NCBI GenBank assembly: GCA_905182555.1
Contig: CAJJBX010000020.1
Location: 1 to 44,684 of the forward strand
DNA length: 44,684 nucleotides
Source of the DNA: an uncultured Ilumatobacter sp.
Lineage (GTDB): Bacteria > Actinomycetota > Acidimicrobiia > Acidimicrobiales > Ilumatobacteraceae
Direction: 5' to 3'
Below the pieces are notes generated by a model. It made no database searches and was not told the origin of the DNA. It was given only the letters and a program-made list of their open reading frames with translations. Positions 9,330 through 18,671 of the stretch are shown piece after piece (position 1 is the first letter of the stretch; each line of letters opens with the position of its first letter). The translations under genes were made by a program, and so were the position numbers.

Positions 9330-9851
9330 ATGCGACGACGCGTCGTCTCTGTCACAACGATTGTCCTGGTCTGGCTCATGCTGGTCCAGCCCACCTCTGC
9401 AATGGCCTCGCCGTGCTGGCAGCCCCCTGTCGGCGGAACGGTTGCAGTTCCGTTCAGCGCCCCAGCCTGTTGGTACTGCGCTGGCCACCGGGGGATCGAG
9501 TACGCGGTTGCTTCGTCGACGGCTGTACGTGCTGTCGCCGCCGGCACCGTCACCTACAGCGGAACCATCTCCGGCGTCATGTACGTCGTGGTCCGACATG
9601 GCAACGGGTGGAAAGTCACCTACGGAAAGTTGGTGTCGTCTGATCTGCGGCGGGGCGACCGGGTGGTGGCTCGATCGCGGGTCGGTCAGGCGACGGGCCG
9701 AATGTACTTTGGTCTGCGGATTGGCGGTGAGTATCGGGATCCAACGCCCTATTTCGGGCGCCCGGCCGGCCGCCCCCGTCTCGTGCCTGTCGACGGCTCG
9801 CGCCACCGGTCGGCGTCGCTATCGGTCTGGCGTTGTCGCCACTTGGGGTGA
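9330..9851 (+). CDS. Secreted LytM/M23-fold protein lacking the zinc-binding residues
   Basis: 173 residues. A signal peptide (MRRRVVSVTTIVLVWLMLVQPTSAMA) precedes a compact M23 domain. The first motif is GHRGIEYA (52-59), with Glu where the family zinc Asp stands. The HxH of the second motif is replaced (VTYGKL, 95-101) and the HLHFE-type motif is replaced (RMYFGLRI, 124-131). Metal coordination and peptidase activity are therefore unlikely, and a binding or activator role, as in EnvC-type LytM factors, is inferred. Three Cys near the N-terminus (C29, C47, C50) may form a disulfide. M. tuberculosis also has an M23-like gene beside rpsB. The start has a good GAGAGGA site 6 bases upstream. Confidence 0.8.
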   Translation: MRRRVVSVTTIVLVWLMLVQPTSAMASPCWQPPVGGTVAVPFSAPACWYCAGHRGIEYAVASSTAVRAVAAGTVTYSGTISGVMYVVVRHGNGWKVTYGKLVSSDLRRGDRVVARSRVGQATGRMYFGLRIGGEYRDPTPYFGRPAGRPRLVPVDGSRHRSASLSVWRCRHLG

Positions 9852-9892
9852 ACTCGGTCGCGGACGCTGCGTTTGAACTCGGCGAGCGTGAG

Positions 9893-9920
9893 TTGAGATG
9901 TCCTCAGGCGCAGCTATCAT
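9893..9920 (+). promoter_or_regulatory. Promoter of rpsB-tsf
   Basis: TTGAGA (9893-9898), 16 bases, TATCAT (9915-9920). Transcription would begin near 9927, giving a leader of about 110 bases before rpsB. Confidence 0.6.
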
Positions 9921-9927
9921 TGTTTCG

Positions 9928-10002
9928 GTTGATTCATCCGAATCGACTCCCCATCACTGTCTCGACGGTCAAGTAAGCGGTCGCCCGACCTGAAAACGGG
10001 CG
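9928..10002 (+). promoter_or_regulatory. Structured rpsB leader, candidate S2 autoregulatory region
   Basis: Stem 1 pairs 9928-9935 with 9940-9947 around loop ATCC (8 pairs, one G-U). Stem 2 pairs CGCCCG 9982-9987 with CGGGCG 9997-10002, and competes with a small hairpin GGTC-GCCC-GACC (9979-9990). Ribosomal protein S2 represses its own operon in other bacteria, so regulation here is plausible but not shown. It does not match a leader family I can name. Confidence 0.4.
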
Positions 10003-10037
10003 CCGATCGTCGGGATCAACCGCACAAGGAGCAACAC

Positions 10038-11008
10038 ATGGCTGTTATCAGCATGCGTCAAATGTTGGAAGCCGGAGCACACTTCGGCCACCAGACCCGA
10101 AATGGAATCCCAAGATGAAGCCTTACCTGATGAAGAATAAGGGCGGCATCTACATCATCGACCTCGAAAAGACGGTCCAGTGCCTCGAGACGGCCTACGG
10201 GTACGTCCGTGATCTCGTCGCCGGTGGCGGCAACATCTTGTTCGTCGGCACCAAGAAGCAGGCTCAGGACCCGATCAAGAGCTACGCCGACAAGTGCGGC
10301 ATGCCTTACGTGAACGAGCGTTGGCTTGGCGGCATGCTCACGAACTTCGAAACGATGAGTAAGCGCGTCAACAAGATGCTCGAATACGAGCGCATGCAGG
10401 CGTCCGGCGAGTTCGAAGTCATGATCAAGAAGGAAGCGCTTCTCCTCGAACGCGAGATGATCAAGTTGCAGCGCAACCTCGGCGGTATGCGCAGCTTGAA
10501 GAAGGCTCCCGACGCGATCTTCGTGCTCGACACGAACAAAGAGCACATTGCAGTCACCGAGGCTCGCAAGCTCGGCATCCCGGTCGTGGCTGTTGTTGAC
10601 ACCAACGTCAACCCGGAAGTCATCACCTACCCGATCCCGGGCAACGATGACGCCATCCGCTCGAACAGCCTCTTCGCTCGCGTTATCGCTGACGCCGTTG
10701 CCGAAGGTCGCTTTATTGCCAACAAGCGCAACCCCGCACCCACACCGGTTGCTGAGAAGACTCCTGAAGAAGTCGCCGCTTTCGATGCAGCTCAGACTGA
10801 CGCTCGTAACGCCGCTGCTGCCCAGCAGGCCGCCCGCGACGCCAAGCTCTCTGCTGCTAAGGACGCTCCGGCTGCTGTCGCCCCTGCCGCAGATGCACCG
10901 GCTGAGGCCGCACCTGTAGAGGAAGCCGCTGCACCGGCTGAGGCCGCTCCGGCGGAAGCCGCCGATGCCGCGCAGGTTGAGACTCCTGCCGAAACCACGG
11001 AAGGCTGA
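10038..11008 (+). CDS. rpsB: 30S ribosomal protein S2, one frameshift
   Basis: About 323 residues after correction. MAVISMRQMLEAGAHFGHQT is the canonical S2 start; the remainder (NKGGIYIIDLEKT, ERWLGGMLTNF, LPDAIFVLDT-like DAIFVLDT, EARKLGIPVVAVVDTN, IPGNDDAIRS) is typical. Between CGA and TGG (10098-10105) one A is missing from an A-run; restoring it gives TRKWNPKM. Because rpsB is essential, this must be a sequence error. The C-terminus has an unusual tail of about 70 residues rich in Ala, Pro and Glu, as in several actinobacterial S2 proteins. AAGGAG lies 6-7 bases before ATG 10038. It is cotranscribed with tsf six bases downstream. Confidence 0.95.
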
Positions 11009-11014
11009 TCACAG

Positions 11015-11803
11015 ATGGAATTCACTGCACAAGACGTGAAGGCGCTTCGCGTAGCGTCAGGCGCCGGCATGATGGACTGCAAGAAAGCGTTGCAGGAAAA
11101 CGACGGCGACATGGAGGCCTCCCAAAAGTGGCTCCGTGAAAAGGGTCTGGCCGCCAGCGCCAAGCGCGAAGACCGCGATGCAACTCAAGGCGTGGTCAGC
11201 ATGTCGATCAGCGGCAACGTGGGCGCCATCGTTGAACTCAAGTGCGAGACTGACTTCAGCGCCGGTTCGGACTTGTTCAAAGCTGAGGCCGACGCACTCG
11301 TTGCACTCGTGACCGAGAAGGGCGTCGATTCGATCTCGGAACGTCAAACCAATCTTGAAGAACTCAAGGTCACGCTGAAAGAGAACATCAGCATTGGCCA
11401 GGTCGCCCGCATCGAAGCCGCCGAGGGCAACATTCTCGACAGCTACCAGCACATTCAGGGTGGGCGCGGCGTCAACGGCGTCCTCGTCGAGATCGCGAAT
11501 GGCACGCAAGAGCTCGCTCACGACGTTGCCGTCCACGTGGCATTCGCCCGTCCGAAGTACCTCTGCCGCGACGACGTCCCGGCCGAGGTCGTTGCAGCCG
11601 AGCGCGAGACGCTCACCTTGATCACTCGCAACGAAGGTAAGCCCGAAGCGGCACTCGAGAAAATCGTCGAAGGCCGGATCGGCGGCTTCTTCAAAGACGT
11701 CGCACTCCTCGATCAGCCGTATGCGAAGGACGACAAGCAGTCGGTCAGCCAGTTCATCGGCTCCGCCTCCGTCATCGCCTTCGCTCAAGTCGAAATCGGC
11801 TGA
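11015..11803 (+). CDS. tsf: Translation elongation factor Ts
   Basis: 262 residues. The N-terminal UBA-like domain (VKALRVASGAGMMDCKKAL) and the core motif CETDF are clear; the core is followed by the dimerisation subdomains (VAVHVAFARPKYL). EF-Ts recycles EF-Tu by exchanging GDP for GTP. It starts six bases after rpsB, the usual pairing. Two inverted repeats lie between it and pyrH, so the transcript may end or be attenuated there. Confidence 0.96.
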   Translation: MEFTAQDVKALRVASGAGMMDCKKALQENDGDMEASQKWLREKGLAASAKREDRDATQGVVSMSISGNVGAIVELKCETDFSAGSDLFKAEADALVALVTEKGVDSISERQTNLEELKVTLKENISIGQVARIEAAEGNILDSYQHIQGGRGVNGVLVEIANGTQELAHDVAVHVAFARPKYLCRDDVPAEVVAAERETLTLITRNEGKPEAALEKIVEGRIGGFFKDVALLDQPYAKDDKQSVSQFIGSASVIAFAQVEIG

Positions 11804-11810
11804 TTCGGTC

Positions 11811-11840
11811 CAGATCGCTCGATCTCGAATCAGCGATCTG
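11811..11840 (+). terminator. Inverted repeat after tsf
   Basis: CAGATCGCT (11811-11819) pairs exactly with 11832-11840 around a 12-base loop, starting 7 bases after the tsf stop. A competing pairing TGATTCG (11801-11807) with CGAATCA (11825-11831) overlaps it. No T-run, so a weak terminator or processing site. Confidence 0.4.
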
Positions 11841-11885
11841 AGTTCTGGATCGCCACTTGATTCGGAATGAAAACCTGAATTATTG

Positions 11886-11926
11886 AACAGCCTCGCTGCG
11901 CGTCAAGTACGTTCGGCGGGGCTGTT
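11886..11926 (+). terminator. Hairpin upstream of pyrH
   Basis: AACAGCCTCGC (11886-11896) pairs with 11916-11926 (11 pairs, one G-U), followed by TTTCGC. It could terminate rpsB-tsf transcripts or structure the pyrH leader, which begins 35 bases downstream. Confidence 0.5.
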
Positions 11927-11961
11927 TCGCGCCCGACCCAACTGCTTCCGGAGACAATTGA

Positions 11962-12700
<739 letters not shown>

Positions 12701-12727
12701 TGCCCCGTCTGACCCGCCTGTCTTGGG

Positions 12728-12733
12728 TACGAT
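12728..12733 (+). promoter_or_regulatory. Leaderless-type -10 box of frr (TACGAT, 7 bases before GTG)
   Basis: TACGAT, GGACATC, GTG 12741. It places a transcription start at the start codon preferred from homology. Confidence 0.45.
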
Positions 12734-12740
12734 GGACATC

Positions 12741-13298
12741 GTGATTGACGACACACTGCTCGAAGCGATGGACAAGATGGACAAGGCTGTTGAACACACC
12801 CAGTCCCAGTTCGGCACGGTGCGTACCGGTCGGGCCAGCCCAGCGCTCGTTGAGCGCATCACAGTCGAGTACTACGGAGCACCGGTGCCGATCCAGCAGC
12901 TCGCGTCGATTTCGGTGCCCGAGGCCCGGCAGCTTTTGATCAAGCCGCACGATCGTTCCTCGCTCGAGGCGATCGAAAAAGCAATACGCGACAGTAATCT
13001 CGGTGTCAATCCGAACAACGACGGCATCGCGATTCGGCTGTCGCTGCCGCAGCTCACCGAGGAGCGCCGCAAGGAGTACGTCAAGGTGGCCAAAAGTATG
13101 GCCGAAGACGGCCGGATCACGCTGCGCAACATTCGCCGCGACGCTCGCAAAGACATGGAAGCCGAACAGAAAGACGGCGAGGTGTCCGAAGACGAGCTCG
13201 CACGTGCCGAAAAGGAACTCGACAAGGTCACGGGCGAGCGTGTTGATGCAATTGACGCTGCATTTGGCCGCAAAGAGCACGAACTTATCGAAGTCTGA
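12741..13298 (+). CDS. frr: Ribosome recycling factor
   Basis: 185 residues, the classic RRF length. RTGRASPALVERI, LASISVPEARQLLIKP, LGVNPNNDG and LTEERRKEYVKVAK are signature stretches. Together with EF-G it splits post-termination ribosomes. GTG 12741 is preferred over the in-frame ATG 12732 because the protein then begins IDDTLLEAMDKMDKAVE, aligning from the first residue with other RRFs, and because of the TACGAT box. It sits between pyrH and cdsA as in many bacteria. Confidence 0.95.
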   Translation: MIDDTLLEAMDKMDKAVEHTQSQFGTVRTGRASPALVERITVEYYGAPVPIQQLASISVPEARQLLIKPHDRSSLEAIEKAIRDSNLGVNPNNDGIAIRLSLPQLTEERRKEYVKVAKSMAEDGRITLRNIRRDARKDMEAEQKDGEVSEDELARAEKELDKVTGERVDAIDAAFGRKEHELIEV

Positions 13299-13316
13299 GA
13301 TGCTGAGGGAAACACG

Positions 13317-14867
13317 ATGACCGACGACATTTGGCGACCCGACGACGAGGGAAAGGCCGATCGGCGACGCCCGGGCCGACTCGAAGCCGAGATGGACGCG
13401 TACGACGAATCCGAGTTTGGAGGACCGCTTTTTGGCGACACCTCTGAGACTGCCGTCGTTGCTGCTGATGCTTCGCCCGAACCGCGAACCGAGGCGGTTG
13501 CTGAGCCCATCGGTGTCGTCAGCACTACGAGCGAAATACCTCAGTCGGGGTCCGGTGGTTCTGGCCGCCTACAGATGGACGACAATTCAGGTTCGATGCA
13601 GCATTGGACCGAAGATGCCACGGGCGAGGTACCTGTTATTGGACGCCCCGCACCAGCGGCTGAGCCGACCGACGACCTCGACGTCTGGTCGACATTCACC
13701 ACCGATACGCCAGTGTGGAAGGAAGGCGACGCCGTCGACAGGCCTTCGGGCAGAGTTCCTGCAGCGTCGCCAGCCGACCCGACCAGCGAGATCTCCTGGG
13801 AGGACGCGCCGATCGCAGCGCAGTCAGGCGTCGACGTCGACCAGGGAGCAACCGCGCTCCACGACGTCGTGCCGGGCGCCGCCGCGCCGCCACGCGAGCC
13901 AGCGCGCATCACCATTGGTACCGATCCTTCAGGCATGCCCAGGCGGCCGCCGCCGCAGCGCCGAGGCGGATCGCCGCAACGGCCTCCCGCAACAGGGTCC
14001 CGTGCGCCCGGAGGGGGCAAGCGCAATCTGCCGGTCGCAATGGCCACAGGCCTCGTGCTCTCGGCAGTATTCCTTGCTGCGGCAATGTGGCGTCCAGCCG
14101 CTGCGGTCGCCTTCGTCACGGTTGCTCTCGGGCTCGCTGCGATTGAGTACTTTTCGAAGGTCACTGAGAAGGGTTACCGCCCCGCAGTGGCCGCTGGCGT
14201 GGCCGCATGCGTCGCGTGTCCGCTGGTTGCGTACTGGGTCGGCGAACGGTTCATCCCGTTGGTGTTGGTCTTTGCATTCCTTGCTGGTTCGCTCGGTTTT
14301 ATCGGCTCGGATTCCATCGAAGTCGGCCCGATGCCGAACATGGCAATCACCATGCTCGGCGTGGTCTGGATCGGCCTTATGGGCTCATTCGCCGCCCTGA
14401 TCATCCGCTATTCGAACTTCTTCGGTGATCTGACCATCGGTACCGACACCATTGTGCTGGTGGCCGTTGGCGTGGTCGCAAACGATGTCGGTGCGTACTT
14501 CGTCGGGAGCGCCTTCGGGCGAACACCGCTCCGTTCATGGATCAGCCCGAACAAGTCGGTCGAGGGTTTCCTCGGAGGCACAATCTTGACGCTTGTCGTG
14601 ATGCTGATGGTCGGTCTGCGCGATCTCAGCGATACTTGGTCCGACACGAGCCATCTGTTGATGCTTGGCATCGTCATTGCGATCTTTGCACCCCTCGGTG
14701 ACCTGACCGAGTCGATGTTCAAGCGGAACCTCGACGTCAAAGACTTTGGGTCACTCATTAAGGGCCATGGGGGCGTGCTCGACCGGTTTGACGGGTTCCT
14801 TTTCGCGCTCCCTGCGGTGTACTACTTGATGCTCGTCATCGAACCGTGGACCACGTTCAGCGTCTGA
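13317..14867 (+). CDS. cdsA: Phosphatidate cytidylyltransferase with long disordered N-terminal extension
   Basis: 516 residues. About 235 N-terminal residues are acidic, Pro/Gly/Ala-rich and apparently unstructured, ending in a basic Arg/Pro stretch before the first membrane segment. The rest has about eight membrane segments and the CDP-alcohol signature near the C-terminus (SMFKR, KDFGSL, GHGGVLDRFDG). CdsA makes CDP-diacylglycerol, the precursor of phospholipids. The extension is much longer than in E. coli CdsA; actinobacterial CdsA proteins often carry shorter ones. GAGGGA lies 8 bases before ATG. dxr follows four bases after the stop. Confidence 0.92.
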   Translation: MTDDIWRPDDEGKADRRRPGRLEAEMDAYDESEFGGPLFGDTSETAVVAADASPEPRTEAVAEPIGVVSTTSEIPQSGSGGSGRLQMDDNSGSMQHWTEDATGEVPVIGRPAPAAEPTDDLDVWSTFTTDTPVWKEGDAVDRPSGRVPAASPADPTSEISWEDAPIAAQSGVDVDQGATALHDVVPGAAAPPREPARITIGTDPSGMPRRPPPQRRGGSPQRPPATGSRAPGGGKRNLPVAMATGLVLSAVFLAAAMWRPAAAVAFVTVALGLAAIEYFSKVTEKGYRPAVAAGVAACVACPLVAYWVGERFIPLVLVFAFLAGSLGFIGSDSIEVGPMPNMAITMLGVVWIGLMGSFAALIIRYSNFFGDLTIGTDTIVLVAVGVVANDVGAYFVGSAFGRTPLRSWISPNKSVEGFLGGTILTLVVMLMVGLRDLSDTWSDTSHLLMLGIVIAIFAPLGDLTESMFKRNLDVKDFGSLIKGHGGVLDRFDGFLFALPAVYYLMLVIEPWTTFSV

Positions 14868-14871
14868 CCAG

Positions 14872-16029
14872 ATGACGCAACGGCCGGTTCGCGTTGCCAT
14901 CGCCGGCTCGACCGGCTCGATTGGTACCCAGACATTTGAGGTTATTCGGGCTGAAAACAAACGCCACCCCGGCTCATACGTGGTGACTGGGATCAGCGTC
15001 GGCCGCTCAGGCGACGCTGCGCTGGCTCAAGCCGCAGAGTTCGATATTCCGTTGATTGTCGTCGACGACGCCGACGCTCGTTCCGAGGTCGCAGCAACCG
15101 GTCGGGTCTGCGTTGACGCTGACCCCACTGCGCTGATCGACGACGCCGATGTCGTGATCAATGGCGTTGTTGGCTTTGCTGGTCTTCTCGTCACGACCGA
15201 GACGTTGCGCTCAGGCAAACGACTCGGCCTGGCCAACAAAGAGAGCCTGATTGCTGCTGGCCCGGTCGTGCAGCCGTTGCGTTCAACTCCGGGTGCCGAA
15301 ATCGTGCCTGTCGATTCAGAACACTGTGCTCTCCACCAGTGCCTGCGGTCGTCGTTTGACGCCGGCCGTGAAGTGGCCCGATTAATCCTGACAGCGAGTG
15401 GCGGGCCGTTCCGAGGGAGAAGCGAAGCTGATCTCGCCGAGGTGTCGGTCGAGAATGCACTGCAGCATCCGACCTGGAAAATGGGTCCCAAGATCACCGT
15501 CGATTCGAGCACGCTGATGAACAAGGGCCTCGAAGTGATCGAAGCTCACGAACTGTATGGCACTCCATACGACCAGATCGATGTTGTCGTGCATCCTCAG
15601 TCGGTCATCCATTCGATGGTCGAATACACCGACGGGTCGACCATTGCCCAGCTGTCGATGCCGACGATGAAGTTGCCAATTGGCTATGCGCTCGCGTACC
15701 CCAATCGCCTCGCCACACCGTTCGGAACAATCGACTGGGCCACCCTCGGATCTCTCGACTTCGAAGCTCCAGATCGGGCAACGTTCCGGTGCCTTGACCT
15801 TGCGTATGCAGCGGGCCGTCGGGGCGGGACCGCTCCGGCGTGGCTGAGTGCGGCCAACGAAGCAGCAGTCGAGGCTTTTCTTTTGGGAAACTTGCGCTGG
15901 AATCAGATAGCTGAAGTGTGCGAAGCAGTGTTGGAGCGCCATGATGGTGGTATCCCCCACACCGTCGAAGATGTCATTCAGGCGGATCAAGATGCTCGAC
16001 GGATTGCCGAAGAGGTATTACAACGATGA
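14872..16029 (+). CDS. dxr: 1-deoxy-D-xylulose 5-phosphate reductoisomerase
   Basis: 385 residues, normal length. NADPH-binding GSTGSIGTQT (11-20), catalytic-domain motifs ANKESL, VDSEHCALHQ, LTASGGPFRG, HPTWKMGPKITVDSSTLMNKG and HPQSVIHSMVEY are intact. It catalyses the first committed step of the MEP isoprenoid pathway; ispG, a later step, is 1.4 kb downstream. The stop overlaps the rseP start by four bases. Confidence 0.97.
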   Translation: MTQRPVRVAIAGSTGSIGTQTFEVIRAENKRHPGSYVVTGISVGRSGDAALAQAAEFDIPLIVVDDADARSEVAATGRVCVDADPTALIDDADVVINGVVGFAGLLVTTETLRSGKRLGLANKESLIAAGPVVQPLRSTPGAEIVPVDSEHCALHQCLRSSFDAGREVARLILTASGGPFRGRSEADLAEVSVENALQHPTWKMGPKITVDSSTLMNKGLEVIEAHELYGTPYDQIDVVVHPQSVIHSMVEYTDGSTIAQLSMPTMKLPIGYALAYPNRLATPFGTIDWATLGSLDFEAPDRATFRCLDLAYAAGRRGGTAPAWLSAANEAAVEAFLLGNLRWNQIAEVCEAVLERHDGGIPHTVEDVIQADQDARRIAEEVLQR

Positions 16030-17312
16030 CTGATCAACTCACACCGCCAACCGAAGAAGATGCACCGGGCCGGTCGAAGTTCACCAGCGAGATCATGGCC
16101 GGTGGCGCTGTCACCGAGAACCTTGAGCAAGACGAGCTTGCCGGCGGCATGCGCGGCGCCCTGTCGATGCTTGTCATTCTGGGCCTGTTCGCCTGGCTCG
16201 GGTTCGCCAACTTCTGGATCTTTGTCTTTGTTGTCGGCGTCGTTATCTCGATCTTCCTCCACGAACTCGGTCACTACCTGACAGCCAAATGGACCGGCAT
16301 GAAGGTCACCCAGTTCTTCCTCTTCTTTGGTCCTCGCCTGTGGAGTTTCCGTCGCGGCGAGACCGAATACGGCGTGCGGGCTCTTCCGCTTGGTGCGTTC
16401 GTCCGGATCATTGGTATGAACCGGATGGACGAAGTCGAACCAGGCGATGAAGTTCGGGCATACCGTCAGAAGAGTTTTCCGCGCCGCCTCCTGGTCATCT
16501 CGGCCGGGTCGTTGATGCACATGCTGATCGCCGTCACGCTGCTCTTTGGCGTGTACGCCATTGCTGGCGAAGACACGGTTCGTGATGGTGTCGAAGTCCA
16601 AACACTCGTCGACGGTGGCGCGGCGCAATCTGCCGGCGTGCTTGCCGGCGACATCGTTCGATCGGTCGACGGTGAGTCATTTACGGGTTCGAACGAGTTC
16701 GGTGAGCTGATCCGCTCGAACAATCCTGGCGACGCAATCACCTTGACCGTGCTCCGCAACGGCGTCGAGGAATCGATTCCTGTGATGCTCGGCGTGAGCG
16801 ATACCGGCGGGGCTCTCGTTGGTGTTTCGAGTTCCAGTATCTTCGAGACGATTGACCACAGTGTCCCAGCAGCTGCTGGCAATGCTGTTGCCGACATCGT
16901 GCCGTTCTCGTGGGAGTCGACCAAGGGCGTCATCAAGGTCCTCAACCCGGTCAACATTCTCACGCACCTCACAGGCTCCAACGACGACCTGTCGAGCCGC
17001 CCCACGACGCTGGTTGGTGTCGCGGGAATATCCGACGACGTTGGTGAGAATTCCGGCTGGGCAGGCATGTTGTTGCTGCTCGCAGTCCTCAACGTGTTCG
17101 TCGGAGTGTTCAACATGTTCCCGCTGCTGCCGCTCGATGGTGGTCACGCAGCTATTGCTTTGTACGAGCGTGTACGTGAAGGCGCACGCGGTGGCAAGCA
17201 GCGGTACTTCGCCGACGTCGAACGGCTGATGCCCTTTGCCATGGGCGTGGTCACGGTGTTAGCCATGCTGATGTTCGCGGGCCTCTACCTCGATATCACC
17301 AAGCCGCTCTGA
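16026..17312 (+). CDS. rseP: Site-2 metalloprotease RseP/Rip1
   Basis: 428 residues. About 45 acidic cytoplasmic residues precede membrane segments. The zinc motif HELGH is at about 79-83 and the third metal ligand motif LPLDGGH at about 369-375. One PDZ domain lies between (VDGGAAQSAGVLAGDIVRSVDG). Such proteases cut membrane-bound anti-sigma factors; in M. tuberculosis the equivalent Rip1 is also between dxr and ispG. ATGA overlap with dxr. Confidence 0.95.
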   Translation: MTDQLTPPTEEDAPGRSKFTSEIMAGGAVTENLEQDELAGGMRGALSMLVILGLFAWLGFANFWIFVFVVGVVISIFLHELGHYLTAKWTGMKVTQFFLFFGPRLWSFRRGETEYGVRALPLGAFVRIIGMNRMDEVEPGDEVRAYRQKSFPRRLLVISAGSLMHMLIAVTLLFGVYAIAGEDTVRDGVEVQTLVDGGAAQSAGVLAGDIVRSVDGESFTGSNEFGELIRSNNPGDAITLTVLRNGVEESIPVMLGVSDTGGALVGVSSSSIFETIDHSVPAAAGNAVADIVPFSWESTKGVIKVLNPVNILTHLTGSNDDLSSRPTTLVGVAGISDDVGENSGWAGMLLLLAVLNVFVGVFNMFPLLPLDGGHAAIALYERVREGARGGKQRYFADVERLMPFAMGVVTVLAMLMFAGLYLDITKPL

Positions 17313-17318
17313 GAGCGG
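17304..17318 (+). terminator. Small hairpin spanning the rseP stop codon
   Basis: CCGCTC (17304-17309) and GAGCGG (17313-17318) enclose the TGA stop as a three-base loop; GTGTTT follows. Weak terminator candidate separating rseP from ispG. Confidence 0.4.
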
Positions 17319-17381
17319 GTGTTTGGCGGGATGGCTTGGGTTGATTGGCTGCTCGTGACCGCTTGGGTGGTGAGAGCGGCG

Positions 17382-17387
17382 TAGCTT
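17382..17387 (+). promoter_or_regulatory. Leaderless-type -10 box of ispG (TAGCTT, 6 bases before ATG)
   Basis: TAGCTT, GTGGTG, ATG 17394. No ribosome site and no good -35 are visible. Confidence 0.4.
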
Positions 17388-17393
17388 GTGGTG

Positions 17394-18611
17394 ATGCAGG
17401 TCGTGAGTTCGGTTCCTCGGAAGGTCACTCGTCAGATCTCGGTGGGCGATGTGAAGGTCGGCGGAGATGCGCCGATCACGATCCAGTCGATGACGATCAC
17501 GAAGACTGCTGACGTCGAAGGCACCCTCCAGCAGATTTATGCGCTCGCGGCCGCAGGCGCTGACATCGTGAGGTGTACGTGCAACGAGATCGAGGCAGCC
17601 GAGGGGCTCGCTCAGATTGTGCCCCGGTCGCCGGTGCCGATCATTGCCGACATCCATCACCAGTACAAGATGGCCATGGCCGCAATGGAGGCCGGCGTAC
17701 ATGGCTTACGCCTTAACCCGGGCAACATCCGCAAGCCGGAGCACATCAAGGCAGTCGCTGCGGAGGCCAAAGATCGCCAGATCCCGATTCGTATCGGTGT
17801 CAACGCCGGCTCGCTCGACCCGAAGCTCTACGAAAAATACGGCGGTGCGACGCCTGAGGCAATGGTCGAGTCTGCCCTGACCGAAATGGCGTACTTCGAA
17901 GAGGTTGGCTTCGACCTGATCAAAATCTCGGTGAAGGCATCGAGCGTGCCGCTCATGGTTGACGCATACCGGGCGCTCAGCGAAGTGACCGACTATCCGT
18001 TGCACCTCGGTGTTACCGAAGCTGGTCCGCCGCCGGCCGGGTTGCTCAAGGCAACCGCTGGTATTGCCACGCTGCTCTTGGAGGGCATTGGCGACACGAT
18101 CCGCTACTCGCTCACGGCTGATCCGGTCGAAGAGGCCAAGGCCGGTCGCCAGCTTCTCGAAGCGCTCGGTCTACGCGAGCGCAAAAACATCGACCTCATT
18201 GCATGTCCGTCATGCGGCCGCGCTGAGGTCGATGTCATCAAAGTGGCGAACGACGCCATGAAGGCCTTCGGCGATCGTCAGCTGCCGCTCCAGGTCGCAG
18301 TGATGGGTTGTGTGGTCAATGGGCCCGGTGAAGCACGCGACGCTGACATTGGCATTGCTGCAGGCAACAAGCGCGGCCACCTCTTCATCAAAGGGCAAAA
18401 TGTTGCAGTCGTGCCGGAAGACGAGATGGTCGAGCAGCTCGTCGAGTGGGCCGAGTTCATCCACGAGCACGGCACCGACGCAGCGCTCGCTCGTGCCGAC
18501 TTGAAGAAGGCAGCACGTGAGGCTGACAAGGATCGTGCCAAGTTGCTCGCAGAGCAGGGCGACGATGCCAACAACGCCAACGAGAAGATCGTCCAGATCC
18601 GCAAGAAGTAG
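17394..18611 (+). CDS. ispG: 4-hydroxy-3-methylbut-2-en-1-yl diphosphate synthase (flavodoxin type)
   Basis: 405 residues. A TIM-barrel half (VGGDAPITIQSMT, IIADIHHQYKMA, LRLNPGNI, GVNAGSL, LHLGVTEAG) is followed by the 4Fe-4S ligands CPSCGRAE (Cys about 270 and 273) and GCVVNGPGEA (Cys about 305). It converts ME-cPP to HMBPP in the MEP pathway. The C-terminal 50 residues are a Lys/Ala/Asp-rich helical tail beyond the usual end. Start codons GTG 17388 and ATG 17394 are possible; the -10 spacing favours the ATG. Confidence 0.95.
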   Translation: MQVVSSVPRKVTRQISVGDVKVGGDAPITIQSMTITKTADVEGTLQQIYALAAAGADIVRCTCNEIEAAEGLAQIVPRSPVPIIADIHHQYKMAMAAMEAGVHGLRLNPGNIRKPEHIKAVAAEAKDRQIPIRIGVNAGSLDPKLYEKYGGATPEAMVESALTEMAYFEEVGFDLIKISVKASSVPLMVDAYRALSEVTDYPLHLGVTEAGPPPAGLLKATAGIATLLLEGIGDTIRYSLTADPVEEAKAGRQLLEALGLRERKNIDLIACPSCGRAEVDVIKVANDAMKAFGDRQLPLQVAVMGCVVNGPGEARDADIGIAAGNKRGHLFIKGQNVAVVPEDEMVEQLVEWAEFIHEHGTDAALARADLKKAAREADKDRAKLLAEQGDDANNANEKIVQIRKK

Positions 18612-18636
18612 CCGGGTACTGCCGAAGTAGCCGGGT
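18606..18636 (+). repeat. Direct duplication of the ispG stop-codon region
   Basis: AAGTAGCCGGGT occurs at 18606-18617, containing the TAG stop, and again at 18625-18636, period 19. A local tandem duplication. Confidence 0.55.
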
Positions 18637-18671
18637 GTTTCGGTCCAGAACTGCTCAGGTGGCGGGTGGGT

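Noticed and set aside
10098..10105. Programmed ribosomal frameshift in rpsB
   Set aside because: No slippery heptamer or stimulatory structure; a missing A in an A-run explains it, as with the other breaks.
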